From Diphasiastrum complanatum (lineage: Eukaryota; Streptophyta; Lycopodiopsida; Lycopodiales; Lycopodiaceae), in contig CM055113.1 in NCBI GenBank assembly GCA_029204225.1, positions 4,293,194 to 4,357,193 on the forward strand: a stretch of DNA of 64,000 nt. Reading direction: 5' to 3'. Made by a program: the position numbers and the translations under genes. The notes beneath the pieces are model-generated. The model saw only the letters and a program-made list of their open reading frames with translations, was not told the origin of the DNA and made no database searches. This document shows, in pieces, positions 1 to 12,501 of the stretch (the stretch's first letter is position 1; each line of letters begins with the position of its first letter).

Positions 1-1
1 T

Positions 2-331
2 GCCACAAATGCAACCAAAGAGGCAATCTGGCTAAGGCAACTTCTCGTAGACCTGAACCTTGCACAAATGCTTCCTACAAACATCTATTGTGACAATCAA
101 AGCACAATAGCACTTTCTCTCAATCCGCGATTTCACTTTCGAAGCAAATATATAGAAATCATGTATCATTACCTTAGAGAGAAATTGCACAACAAGGAAG
201 TAGAATTAATTTTCTGTAGAATAAACTACATGGCAGCAGATTACTTCACAAAGGCTCTATCAAAGGAGAAACATCTCAGATTTAACGATATGTTAAATAT
301 GAAGATCAAAGTTTTTCAAGATCCTCATTAA
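2..331 (+). pseudogene. Ty1/copia RNase H, C-terminal end (element enters from left)
   Basis: The reading frame is open from base 2 and ends at a TAA at 329-331. It shows the end of a Copia RNase H: a YCDNQS motif (about residues 28-33), then a H-x-RSKYIEI stretch and the ADYFTKAL tail that closes Copia polyproteins. The rest of the element lies outside the window. A purine tract (331-338) follows the stop directly, as expected of a polypurine tract before a 3' LTR. The frame is intact over what is visible. Copia identity is secure from these motifs; whether the whole element is active cannot be judged. Confidence 0.88.
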
Positions 332-338
332 GGGGGAG

Positions 339-900
339 TGTTAGATTTCTTATGCTCAGTCTTAAAAATCGTTAAGTAATGAGCATCTTGAAAACAGAAG
401 GCCGACAACATGATTTGGGACCTTCACATTTTTCCCTTTAAGTTTTTCCCATTTATGCCTTAAAACGATTTAAGGCACCTTTGCTTTTTGCCTTCTTCGC
501 CCTTTTTCCATGCCTTCACAAAAAAAGTGACACACTGGCCAGAATGACTTAAAAACCAATTATGGACCACCTTCGCCTTTTTCACTTCTTTGCTAAAAAT
601 GTTAATGAGAATTTCTCTTTCAATCAGAGTTATCTGTAACTAGAGTTATCACGCTCAACAAGCTGAAGTTATTACTTCAAGCCATTGTACTCACTGTTCA
701 TATTTTTCAGAGTGCAACTTTTGTCTCACTACTGCGTCGTTCATTTGCGCAAACTGTATGAATTCTTCTACTTGAATATTTCTACTGCTAACTATTGTGT
801 TTCCGTTCCTACATGCCTACGCTTTGAGCAGCCGAGCCTCCGCTGCGCTCACGACCACCATTTTACGACAATTTTTTTATGTCACTTCAACAGACATGCA
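339..900 (+). repeat. 3' LTR of the left-edge Copia element (right end uncertain)
   Basis: TGTTAGATTT begins right after the polypurine tract that follows the RNase H stop codon, the normal position of a 3' LTR. The right end is not defined; a CA near 900 is a guess, since no second copy is in the window. No credible gene is seen in 339-1350. Confidence 0.6.
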
Positions 901-1352
901 AATTCTTAATGAGTCCCCGTCCAAGTATTGTCAGTTGTATGTTATTATTGGCATATAATGAGAGGGTGCACATGCCCCTACAACTAGTCTAATATTTTAC
1001 TAATCAAAACTAACATATCTTACTTAATGTCATGTTGGTAAGGTTCTTGTTTTTTCGTGATACTTTTTTTTTATCAACTCTCTATCCTTTCCTATGTGTT
1101 CTTTTTGTACCGTCCATATTTGGCTTTTTTTTTCTTTTTGGAAGTTTGTTTGATTTCTTGATCTATTGCTTATCAAGCTTAATTACCTGCTCCTACTTCA
1201 CCCATATATTTTCCTTTACTTAGCTCTTGGTTCTAAAAAGCTTTTGGAGTTTGTTTGAGTTCATGATTGCCTATTAAGAAGTTGCATTGTACAGCATACT
1301 AGAGAAGAATTTTGATTGAAGAATGCTCAACTACCAGACTGAAAGTCTCAAT

Positions 1353-3102
1353 ATCATTAGGGGAGGTCCAACCGCTATAAGGGCCCTTTGTAAAGATACT
1401 TGTTTTGACTTTTCAACTATTCGACGTCCACATGTCCCAATAATATTTTTACACGTGTGCAGGACGATAACGGTGTTTGCCGGACAAATTATTTTCACAA
1501 ATTTTCGGGCATATTTGTAGCCAGTTCAAAAATCCCGCCGGGCAGAGTCTAGATATGTGATTGGATAATATATTGTTGCCCGTCGGGAAAAGACTGCCCG
1601 AGTTTAACTAACTGAAGTTAAACTAATTTGCATGGATGGTTCAACTAACTGAAGTTATCAATCATTTTGTACATTATCAATCGTTTTGTATCTTGGATGT
1701 TCATTATCAATCATTTTGTATCTTGCACTGTTATGCAATGGCCGCTTGCAATCGAAGACCGCATAGTGCAATCAATTCGGTCACTGTTTGTAATGAAAGA
1801 GATTCTGAAGGGTTATGGATACCATGCACATATAGAAAGTTTCAATGGGTTGTGATGCATCCCTCATCAAAAGGTGCATTTCGCAAAAGAAAAAAATCAA
1901 ATATGGATTACAGAAACTTTTGGAAAGGAAGAATTTTAGAGTTCAAAGTTTCCAAGGGAGGTCAATCCATTTTAGAAGTCTTGATTCAACATGTGTATAT
2001 GCACAATGAAGTTATGGTAGAGGATGTCAATCCTGTAGATCAACTCAAATGCAATTGTATGTGATGCAACTTACGCTGATTTTTCTAACGGTTGATGATC
2101 CACATTCATTATTGTGATATATTTGTGTTAAAATATAATATTGTCTTTTGCAGACTTGTATCCATCGAGCATAAGCGAATGGCAACCAATACAATCACTT
2201 GCAGACATCATAGACGTCATTCATTCTGATATCATTTTACTCTAGTATAAGCATCGTCCTTTAAAGTCACTTTTGGATTCTGGCATTTTTTTTACAATTC
2301 TCTTTATATACCATGCAAAAATGGTTTGAATGGCAAACTAGAAACTCTACCTCTACCACATTTTTTAAGTAAGGAATGGGTTCTCCCCGATTCTACCATA
2401 GCAGAAAGTTTTAGATCGAAGTTTTTTATGGACATTCAAAATTGCATGAAATGTAGCATAGGTTCGAAAACCAATCGACTATATTGGTATTTACCATTTG
2501 CAATTTTTGTAGATTTTTTTGCTAGATGCAATGTTCGTAAAACAACTACAATGTTCATTGCTAAGGATTTAACTAATGAAATGATATCAGAACTCCTTGA
2601 TGATCATTGAGATGTGAAAACTAATGGTAGCATTCAATGTAGGGATAACAAATCATCCATAATACTTTGATATCATATAGAAAAACAATTGCTTTCTTTT
2701 ATGTTTTATTATAGAGATGGATTAGAGATAATAATGAATGGAAAGCATTAGATCAAGACTTTACAGTGAACCATCAAGAGCAAATGCAAATAGAGGTGAA
2801 GCAAAATGAGGTTGTTATTGCGACAATTGAAGTGGAGGAGGACTGGAGTCTAAAATATATATGATCAGAACTTACAATGCTCCAATTTGACATAACTCAA
2901 AGCTATGGTTTTCAAGTAAATGGAAGAATGGTACGTTTTTGTATTAAATAGTCTATTATATAATTGTTATACGGTTATGTATTAAAAATGATTTATTGAT
3001 AGATCATTTGCAATGTTAATGCAGATTAGAGCAAGGCAAGAAGATCATATTCCATGCAAAGATTTATTGTCAAGTATAGAAATTGTCGAAACAAATTAAA
3101 GC
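1353..3102 (+). pseudogene. Unknown three-copy gene family, copy A (decayed, introns retained)
   Basis: I do not recognise this family. Exon 1 (about 1739-2052) encodes a roughly 100-residue domain with GLW, MHPSSKG, a YRNFWKGR block, GGQSI and IQHVYMHNE. It ends in LKCN at a GTATGT donor. Exon 2 starts after TTTTGCAG (about 2154) and encodes a second domain with SEWQPIQSL, FMDIQNCMKCS and an IFVDFFARCN segment. A last short exon after AATGCAG (about 3025) closes at a TAA near 3100; the sequence before it reads EEDW, SELTMLQFDI and FQVNGRM. Compared with copy C (46127-47790) this copy has a stop where C has Gln (about 2241), TGG to TGA near 2610, and a frameshift near 2715-2745. Homology to copy C begins at about 1353, so upstream sequence is shared too. 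Retained introns and upstream region point to DNA-level duplication, not retroposition. Confidence 0.6.
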
Positions 3103-3559
3103 TTTGATGAATCAGTAAATCTACAATATTGGTGAGCTTAATTTTCTTTGTGAAATTTTAGATTGCTAACTTTTGGCTCGTTTTATATTAACCCACATTG
3201 TTTATTGATAAATGTAATTCCATTGTTTTCATGTGCAGGTTCAAGAAAAGTGAAATGAAGAATTGAAATAGCAACAATAGAATATCAAATGATGGAAATA
3301 GCAACAATCGAATATCAAAAGACCCAAAAGGTCATCATTTGTACACATTGAATGTAAATTTTTGAAATACCTAATTTTGTATTGGCCTTTCAATAAGACC
3401 ATTTATCTATTTTTCTATATAAATTTCTTTTTCATGAGCTCTTTCAAGTGTAAGCACAGCTTCTTGATCCGTTGTCACCGATGTTGCATTAGAGAGAAAA
3501 ATCTTAAGCATCTCTTGTCAAAATTCAAATATGTCATTTTGTTTGAATTTCGGACAGGT

Positions 3560-5110
3560 GAACTGCAAATCATCAACAATAACGCCAAATTTTTAAGACA
3601 TGAACAATTGCAAACAATTCCTTCTCATAGGTACAATACCTAGATTGAGTAGGATTGAGTTTCTTACCAATGATTAGTATTGGTGCTAAAGTAACACTTT
3701 TCTTAAGCAACTCAAAACAATTATTCATATCCTCCGTCCACTACACTAGTGGACACTTAGCCCTCTGGCTTAGCTTTTTATAGCCTTTCAAGGCCTGGAT
3801 AAGAGGAAATGCCAATCGAGCAAATTGGGGTACATGCCAAAAGAAGAATCCTATAAATTCCAAGAAAGACTTGCTTTCCCAAATTATGGTAAGAATTGGC
3901 CAATCAATAACCTTCTAAATATAATCGGGCTCGATCTCCACACCTCGTTCGAAAATCTTATGCCCCAAGTAGGACAATTCCTTTTAACAAGAAAGTCACA
4001 CTTAGACTTTTTGGCAAAGAGCTTTTCCCTTCTTAGGATGTCCAAAACAATCCTAAGATGCTCTTTATGTTCTGCCAAAGTCTTATTGAACACTAGGATA
4101 GCATCTAAGAATACCACTACGAATCTTCCCAAATATGGCCTGAACGAATCATTCATCATCTGTTGGAAAGTTGTCGGTGCATTGGTTAGACCAAATGAAA
4201 AATTTGTAGTGTCCAAAGCGAGTTTGAAAATCCATTTTTGGTATATCTTCTACCCTAATGCGTATCTGCTGATATCTCAACCTTAGATCTATCTTGGTAA
4301 AGTACTCAGCACCACCAAGATAATCTATTAGGTCATCCATCCACGACAGTGGATATCTATTCTTAATGGTTACCTTGTTCAATTTCTTATAATTTATCCA
4401 AAACCTTATAGTCTCATCCTTCTTGGCCATCAGAACCACTGGTGATGCCCAAGGAGACTTACTAGGTTGTACCCACCCCTTCTTCAAGTAATTATGTAAT
4501 TGCATATTTACCTCAGTCACTTCCAATGAACTTTTCCGGTAAGGACGTTGTGCGATCGGAATTGAACCAGGTATAAGTTTAATTTTATGATCAGCTGTCT
4601 TTTCGGGTGGTAAACCTACAGGAAGGTCTATAAAAACATCATTGAATTCTTGCCTAAATTCATTATAGGCTTCAAGCTCTGTAGTGTTCTCATTGGGTAT
4701 ATTCATGACATTTATTAAGTTTATTATCATTGAAACAAATGAAATCATTGTGAAAACATAAAAAAAAAATTCAATTCAGAATTCTTCATTATTGAATTAA
4801 GTTCCCGTTTAGAATAGGATTAACATTTTTAGTGTTAGCACTTAAACTAGTCTTGATCTTAATTAAATGACCCTGATGCATAAAAGATAAAGATTTTTCA
4901 ACCAAATCAATTTTCAATGACTTATTCTTATCAAAATATCATTGTTGCTCAAGAACAATATCCACATTAGATATTGCAACAGTATAGAATTCTAGTTTTT
5001 CAGAGTAATCCTGTATGTGCAATTCTACACCAGGAACAACATAATCTATAAACACGGAATTGATTTTGTGAAGGTTATTAAAATATTATCTTCCTATCTC
5101 GAGTTTGGGA
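3560..5110 (-). pseudogene. Ty3/gypsy pol remnant (protease end, RT, start of RNase H)
   Basis: Read on the minus strand, 5110 to 4760 resembles the end of a Gypsy protease and linker (VPGVELHIQDYSEKLEFYTV). The reverse transcriptase spans 4748-3884 in two overlapping frames: SPWASPVVLMAKKDETIRFW, then YFTKIDLRLRYQQIR, then [16 protein letters not shown]. The catalytic box reads VVFLDAIL where active Gypsy RTs have an F-x-DD pair, so one catalytic Asp is replaced by Ala. Degraded RNase H follows at about 3800-3560 (FELLKKSV, then YEKELFAIVHVLKIW). Frameshifts and the lost Asp make this a dead element. Confidence 0.85.
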
Positions 5111-5179
5111 TCATGCCCATGATAATTTCCACTAGATTTCATGTTGTACATATAAAGAGTTTGAATTGAGCACATATTC

Positions 5180-5762
5180 TTCTAGTGTAGCTCGGATTTG
5201 AGCTAGATAGGTTCAATTATGATGACATATAGATGTTTAGATAGCATGCAAAGTCTTACTGTATGCATGCAAGCCACATGCAACATGCAAAGTAGTTTTT
5301 GTGATCTACACATGTCTAGGCAATTTTATGAGTTGACATGCAGTACATGCACCATACATGCATGCAGTTACACATGTGGATCTTTGGTAGGTGAATTAGT
5401 TCAATTAAGTGGACTTTCCATGCAACTCCACTGTAGGAATTCAAGTCTCTCTCATGTAGGGAAACCTGGGCATGTTTTGCCATATTGTGAATATTGAGAT
5501 TTTGGTGTTTTGGACTCATTCTCTCTACCCGAGTTTTCTATGTATCATTTTCTCTCTCTACCCGAGAGCAGCCTCTTTTTCCCATACTGAACACTTAGAA
5601 TTATTTCTGACATTCATTTCTCATAGTGAAGAGTTAGATTTTTTCATCAGATGTACGCCATTGTGCTCTTGCCTTAGATTTTTCAAGCATATTGTTCTTT
5701 GATCAATCTTGTGCAATCACAACACCTCAGTAAGATCCTGTGAAGTTCACACGTGCTAAACA
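5180..5762 (-). repeat. LTR-like block inserted in the Gypsy element (solo LTR candidate)
   Basis: The minus-strand sequence starting at 5762 (TGTTTAGCACGTGTGAA) resembles the LTRs at 12502 and 16694 (TGTTGAA followed by an ACGTGTG core). It shares the phrase AATCTAAGGCAAGAGCAC with the LTR at 12502 and the CTCTCGGGTAGAGAGAGA block with the Copia LTRs at 12911 and 16694. It separates the Gypsy gag from pol. The left end and target duplication could not be defined, so solo LTR is inference. A dense CATGCA cluster (5243-5425) lies inside. Confidence 0.5.
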
Positions 5763-6300
5763 AATCACAGATTTTCGATGCCATTGTCACACAGTATTTT
5801 TGCTCACTTTTTCTAGTAGGAAGGTTTAGCGTTTGCACCAAATATTTCATGGTTTTCTTAGGATTGTTGGAATTGGGATGTGTTTCATTAACAACTTCCC
5901 TATCCTTTCTCTTGAATTGAAAACCTTTCTTTGGCTCATTAGGCTGGTGGCCCCTAGATGGCTTAGGCGTGTCATAAAAAAACTTTGTAGCCCTAATAGC
6001 ATCCTCTAGGGTTTTTGGATGGTTCCTACGAACATCCACTTGGTAATCTTTTGGTAACCCATCAATAAACATTAACATTTGTACCTTTGGTGGAATGTCA
6101 CTATAAAGCGGATTCAAGTACTCATGAAAATCTTGAATAAATTGTTCCAAACCTTTATTCTCTGTTAAATGACTCAACTTTTGAAAGTGTTCATAGTCAT
6201 CTAGTGATAGGAAGTATTTCCTAAAGCCTATGCAAAAATCATCCCATGTACAAGGTTGATTGCCTTTTGCAACTAGGTCATCCCACCATACTAAAGAACA
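5763..6300 (-). pseudogene. Ty3/gypsy gag remnant
   Basis: On the minus strand the best frame (6177-5763) reads LEQFIQDFHEYLNPLYSDIP, then PPKVQMLMFIDGLPKDYQVD and a basic segment. This is the pattern of a retrotransposon capsid domain (a helix with FxxxF, then a FxxGL box). Upstream sequence to about 6300 continues the capsid with stops (WDDFCIGFRKYFL). It is collinear with the pol remnant at 3560-5110 and probably belongs to the same element, split by the LTR-like block between them. The last residues of the longer open frame come from that block. Confidence 0.7.
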
Positions 6301-9060
6301 TAGTTACAGTGGAGAACTTTTCACATTCAGGGAATTGATTCATGCCAAAGTATTTGTTCCATACATTAAGCCATGAATTTACCACTTGCAAGTTCCTATC
6401 ATTCTTCTCCCCCTTAAACAATTTTATGGGAGGTAGAACTACATGCTTCTTCTAGTTGGCTAACCTAGACTCTAAGTCTTGGTTCCTTTAATTAGTTTCA
6501 AGAAGCTATTTATTAGTGGCTTGAATTATTGGTATAAAAGTTCAAGAGCTTGTGCCACATTGGATGGATTTGATAGATCAAATGATGGATTTTCATTGGC
6601 TTGATCCATTGAAGTTGCTTGTGTGTTTTCCTATTATGCAAATACAACAACAAGTAACTCCAATTAGAATGATAGAAATGCTTCAATTCTCACAGAATCC
6701 AATGAAAATAAAAACATTTATTTCTACTCATTCAATACTTATTGTTTGTAAGCTCAATCCAAGCCTACTTTTTGCAAGCTCAATCCAAGCTTAAGAGAAA
6801 ACTACAACAAGCAATTTCCTACATTTGCCTCAATCCAAATCAAAACAAATCTTTATGAAAATTTCAACTAACTACTTCAAGTTAATGTTTACATAAAATT
6901 CTCATTCCAATTCCATTTCCATTTGTCATTTCAAATTCAACACAAATTTTCATATTTCTCACTCTCCTAGTTCTTCAAATCCATGAAACTAGTGACTAGA
7001 AATGGAAAACTAATTATGTTCTATGAAAACTTCACTTTTCAGATCTGTTTTTCAGATTTACAGGTTTGAAAATCAGAACTTCAAAATGACAAAAAACAGA
7101 ACTTCAAAATCTTTTTTATGCATAAAAGTACACTACCTTTTCCAGCAAGTGATGGCCTTGGTATGGATGATTTCTGCTAAGCACTCATTCCCACTGGTAT
7201 ATTTCTTTTTCTATAATGCTATTGATATGCATCATTTCGTCGGTGATGTGTGGGGTGTCAATATTGGGAATGTGTCCCCCTTCCAACCGGTCCTAGGTAA
7301 TGGTGTGTACCCTAGGATTCCTCTCTTCGTAAATATTGTTACTACTCCTTTTTCAGTATGGAGTAATGGTTTGTGCTGGGCATACGTACCCGAATCCCTT
7401 GTGTAGTTTGTTTTTTCTATTTTCCACAGTCAATCATTACTTCCCATTGTACCCATCCTTCCCATTACATCCCACCACTACATTATGCATATAAAATTTA
7501 TTGTACAATAAGCGTTGTTGATGGTAATGTCGAACACAGATTTAAGTCATATGATGAGGGGGGGGGGGGGGGGGGGGGGGGGGGAGAACTCTAAAACTCA
7601 CAGAGTAATCCTCACAGTCTAGCAGGTTGAAATTCAGGTAGGGCTTGAATTCTCACCTACATCTCATTACTAAACCCAACATATCTGAAATTCAATAAGA
7701 TTTTCATTTTGTTCCATCTAAAGTGAACTTTTCGTATTGTTAACGGTGAATCCGATATCTGAATTACATACCATTTAAACCATTAACATTGGCTTTTACA
7801 CTTTTGTGGTCTTTTCTCAGCCTTTCCGTGCTCATGTGTTCGACCCACCTTGGGAGTTAGGGCAGGTCGAGTGTACACCTCCCAAGGCCCGTGTTTTTGA
7901 ACGAGTGACTTGGGCGGCAGTGTTCTAAATGCGGAATCTTTACTATACATATGCAATTTTTCCTAGCCCAAGAGGTATGTTTCACCCTCGCCAGGTATAA
8001 AAATAACCTCTGTGTTTCAAGAGGGAAGGTTAATTCTTCAGTTGATAACACCGTGATACAACAATTCAAAAACTAAAGATAATTTTTCTTTTCAACTTAG
8101 TTTCCACAACAACTAACAATTAAAATTTATACATTGAATTCTCAGATCTGAATTTTTACTTCAAGCATCCACCTATGACTGTTAATATTTCCAACCCTAT
8201 TTCATGCTTCATGATCTTAGATGACTAGCAACAGAAAATCTCTCATAGGGTGTATTCCATTTGATATAGAAAATCTCACTTCCTTCACTTGGACAATAAT
8301 TTGATCAGGTCACAAAACAAAAATGTCAACCACACTTCTTGACAAATGACAAAAGCATCCTTCTATGGACTATTGATTTTAGTGAACACACTCATTCTTA
8401 TGCCAAGATTGTAGAGGAGAGTAATAACAACGATATATTCTATATGTGAATTAACCAGATAGCTTTGCATTTTCTAGCTTCATTCTGCGTAACTCCTATG
8501 CATGCCACTTCAGGTCAACAAGTAGTGTGTTAAACTCAATTCTACATCAATACTAGACATAATAAGAGCATCATTTAACGTAGTCAAGGCCATTCAAAAG
8601 TAGACAAGTAATGCCATACATCCAATACTCAGAATGTCGAGAAGAAAAATACTCACAGCTTACTGGAAATGGTCGCTCCCTCACAGCTTACTAGAAACGA
8701 TCGCTCCCTCCCTCGATTGCTCTGTCTGTCTGTCACTACGTACTGGCCTCTTGATTTCAGCTTCCTTCGAATTTCCTTCCTTGTTTGATTTCTACTGGTT
8801 CATAGTGTATGTTGACTTGATCCTCCTTGACTTGTGAAGATAGCTTGTGGTGATCTCGATCTTATGTAGTTCTTCTGGCTCGTTGGTTTTCTCTTATCTG
8901 TTCTTTCTAATTTGCTCACTAGGTGGTGGCAACCAGGTAGTCGCACTCTTCATTTCTTCAATAATGACCTCACACAGACCGATGCCTTCATGGGATGATG
9001 AGTGGATCAGCGACTGACAACATATGAGATGTGGAGACGCAGCGGGTATTGTTGATAGCA
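6301..9060. other. No recognisable gene; AT-rich sequence with one poly-G run
   Basis: Open frames here are short and match no domain I recognise. The first 250 bp are probably further decayed Gypsy 5' sequence. The only striking feature is the homopolymer G run at 7558-7584. Confidence 0.5.
7558..7584 (+). repeat. Poly-G homopolymer, 27 nt
   Basis: Twenty-seven consecutive G residues follow GATGA and precede AGAACTC. Runs this long are rare and unstable. The exact length may vary between molecules or reflect an assembly limit. Confidence 0.95.
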
Positions 9061-9088
9061 TATCATGTTGGGTCAGTGATGGGCTGCA

Positions 9089-11400
9089 GTGATGGCCTGG
9101 CCCACCAATCCTGATTCAAGAGTTGACTACCTGCTAAGGACGATCAAGGCTCTAAGATCAGACAATGGTGGAGAATATATCTCTTTCGAGTTTAAGGAGT
9201 ATTGCCAAATCCAAGGCATCGAGCAGCAATTCATCACTCCTTACAGTCCTCAATCTAATGGCTTAGCCGAGAGGAAGCCGTACCCTAGTTGAATCTGCCA
9301 AATGTATAATAGCACATGCATCGTTGCCCAAGAGATTCTTGGCCGAAGCTATCTCCACTGCAGCTTACGTCCAGAACAGATGTTCGACCAAGGCCCTTTC
9401 AGGCAAGACACCCCACAAGGTGTGGACAGGCTCTAAGCCTTTTGTGAAGAACCTAAGAGTGTCTGGGTGCATTGCCTATGCGCAGATCCCAAAAGACACG
9501 AGGAAGAAATTGGACTTACAAGGTCTTAAGACCATCCTGATTGGATATATTTCATCTGATAATACATACAAGCTGTATGATCCTAATACCCAACAAATCT
9601 TGTATAGCCCGGATACAACCTTTATCGAAGATCAGTTCGTCGACATCAAATACGACTGTCCAAGCTTCTGGCTTAGATGTGTCTATTGTTGACCCACTTC
9701 GTGACATCAAATTAGACGAAGACGTTGCTGCTACCCAGCAACAAGTCCCAAGAGTGGTTCATCAGTCGAATCCTCCCAGAAGATCAAGCCGAGTGCGCAG
9801 ACAACCCACAAGGTATACTATTGAGTCTGCATGTCTCTTGATACAAGAACCGACGACAGTCGAAGAGACACTCAGCCAACCAGACTCTGATCTCTGGAGA
9901 GAAACTATGGATAGAGAGTAATCCTCTCTGATCAAGAACTAGACGTGGTCACTAGGCGAATATCCTATTGGCTGCAATATCATTGATTGCAAATGGATCT
10001 TCAAGATCAAATACAATGTCAATGGAACAATTGATTTAAGGAAGGCAAGACTAGTAGCACGAGGATTCACTCAGATCCCGAAAGTCGACTACAGTGAGAC
10101 TTTCAGTCTAGTAAAACATTCGTCGATCCAAATGCTCCTGTCTTGTGTTGCAGCTGCCGATCTTGAAGTACATCAACTTGATGTACAAACAGTCTATCTG
10201 AATGGAGTTATACAAGAAGATATCTACATGATCCAACCCAAAGGATACGTTCTGGAAGGTATGAAGAATCATGTCTGTAAACTCTACAAAGCACTTTATG
10301 GCTTGAAACAATCTGCTTGAGCTTGGTTTCAGAGGATCAATACATTCCTCATCGAACAAGGATTCAAACCAAACACTGCTGATTGCAACGTCTATTCCAA
10401 ATTAGAGCAACAATCCTTCATTATCATCACCTTATACGTGGATGATACGTTGCTCTTTAGCAATAATACCAATTTGGTCAAGGATTCTAAGCATATGCTG
10501 TTTTCAGAGTTCGACATGACTGATCTGAAAGCTCACTTCTGTCTGGGCATTCAAATCCACAGAGACAGCTAGACAACTGATTTAATTCACTCAACAAAGG
10601 TATCTTCACAATGTTCTTAACATATACAATCTAATGAATTGCTAATTAGCTCACTCACCGATGGATCCAAGCCTGCATTTGTCAAAGGACCAATGTCTCC
10701 AGACCAAGTAGAAAGAGGAGCAGATGAGAGAGCATCCTTATCGATCTATACTTGGATCTCTCATGTACGCAATGGTCTGTACAAGACCATATATCTCTTT
10801 TGTAGTAAGCTCACTCAGCCAATATATGGCTAATCCTGGCATGACCCATTGGAAGGCTCTCATAAGAGTCATGAGATATATTTGAGCTACCATGGACCAG
10901 TGCATCTACTATGGAGATGTCAGCAATGACAATTTTCATCAGTTCAATAGATATTCTGATGCAACCTAGGGAGGAGATGTAGACAATCGTAAATCCACAT
11001 CTGGATTTATGTTCTTCTTCAATGACTGTCCTATCTCATGGAACAGTCGTAAGCAAACCTCTATCGCACTTTCTTCTACAGAAGCAGAATATATTGTTGT
11101 TTCTCAATCTATTAAGGAAGCGTTTTGGTTGAGAAATTTACTGTCAAACATTAATCTATATTAGTATAGCCCTACAATTTTATTCTGTGATAATCATAGT
11201 GCTATTGCCTTATCGGCCAACCCTAGATTTCACTTTAGGATTAAGCACATTGAAATCAGATAGCACTACATCAAAGACAAAGTTCTCACAAGGAGGTGAA
11301 CTTAACGTATTGCAGAATGCAGGACATGGTTACAAATATATTCACGAAAGCATTAAGTGTTAATGCACACAACAAATTCTGTGCATTGCTTAGTCTGAAG
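9089..11400 (+). pseudogene. Ty1/copia pol (integrase to RNase H), decayed, family 2
   Basis: Integrase begins truncated at about 9140 (IKALRSDNGGEYISFEFKEY, then PQSNGLAERK) and runs through its C-terminal part at 9324-9692. RT follows over 9960-10600: DCKWIFKIKYN, a DVQTVYLNGVIQEDIY segment, and the YVDD box at about 10434-10446 (LYVDDTLLFSNN). RNase H runs over 10850-11340 with SSTEAEY and FCDNHSAIALS, ending in TKALSVNAHNKF. Stop codons and frame changes occur throughout (for example TGA at 10318-10320). Gag, protease and the start of integrase are absent. The element at the right edge (61-64 kb) is the same family. A 3' LTR starts at 11425 after a purine tract. Confidence 0.87.
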
Positions 11401-11424
11401 ACACAGATCCATATTAAGAGGGGG

Positions 11425-12467
11425 TGCTGGATTTATCTCCTCTACTCTCCTAAATCCCATTTTAATCTGCCTCCATTCATGTTGCATTTTTACTCACTTT
11501 ATCGCACAGTCTGCATATTTACATGTAAAATAAGACAAACGGATAAAACGCGACTGTCTACCTAAATACAAGTAAATTCTCACAAGCGAAGAAAAGACGA
11601 AATCTTCACCAACATTCATCTCAGCAAAAGCTGACGTCACGGCCCTTTTCACGCTCATCCCATGCAACTGTGCTAACAGACTTGACAATGAAAGTAGCCA
11701 CCCACGATCTCCTACAGACAACACATCCACTTTGTACTTTCTTCATCTACACACTTGTAACATTGTGTATATTGAATACCATTTGCGTATTCAAATAGAT
11801 GAGAGAGATCAAGAGAACAAGTGTGTATAAATATAGCATCAGAAGCTTGTCAGAGATATAGAGCAACTAGATGCCTTGCGCATTGATTCTTTATTTGTCA
11901 GTAATAGTTTCATTTCTTTTACAGATTGAATTAACTTTGTAAAGCATGCGATTTTGTCCACTATTGTCTTGTGCCCTACCGCATTATTGACACGCATATT
12001 TTTTTATACTTAATCTGATAACAACTCTTTGTTCTACGTTCAAATTTGTGTCAATATTGCTATGCTTAATCTTCATTCTGTCTGACTTTTCTTGTTGCTC
12101 AATCTGGTAATCTATTCTTAGCGAGTTATTATTAGTCTACCTGTTGATGACCAATATTTAGTCTTGCCTTTCACGAATCATTCGCGACTAATTATAAGTC
12201 GAGCTCAGTCTAGCTCTTTTGCAAATCATTCGCGACTAATAATTTCTGTAGCTGTTCGCGACAAATTATTCTTCTGGTGTTTTGTTAATATTTGGTTACA
12301 TAATCAGAACGACTGTGATTTCTATCACTAACGTTCTGTTCATTTTTTATAGGTGTAGTCATGCTTAGTAAAGAAGTTATATAGCTCATTCCGTTGTGCA
12401 CGAACACATTCTGTTCGAGTTTGTTTCTCGTTCGAGTTTCGAGTTAGGCTTCACATCAAACCTGACA
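11425..12467 (+). repeat. 3' LTR of Copia family 2
   Basis: It starts TGCTGGATTTATCTCC just after the purine tract AAGAGGGGG. The first 400 bp match the truncated solo LTR at 32457-32851. The end (GTAGTCATGC, then CCGTTGTGCACGA) matches the 5' LTR end at 61085-61222 of the right-edge element. The right boundary near CCTGACA (12467) is approximate. Confidence 0.72.
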
Positions 12468-12501
12468 TACGCATGGACATCTTAGGCTAGTTCTGATACC
12501 A

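Noticed and set aside
8634-8837. ORF of 67 residues as a gene
   Set aside because: Short, no domain, internal duplication of 20 bp only (CGCTCCCTCACAGCTTACT type); no splice or promoter context.
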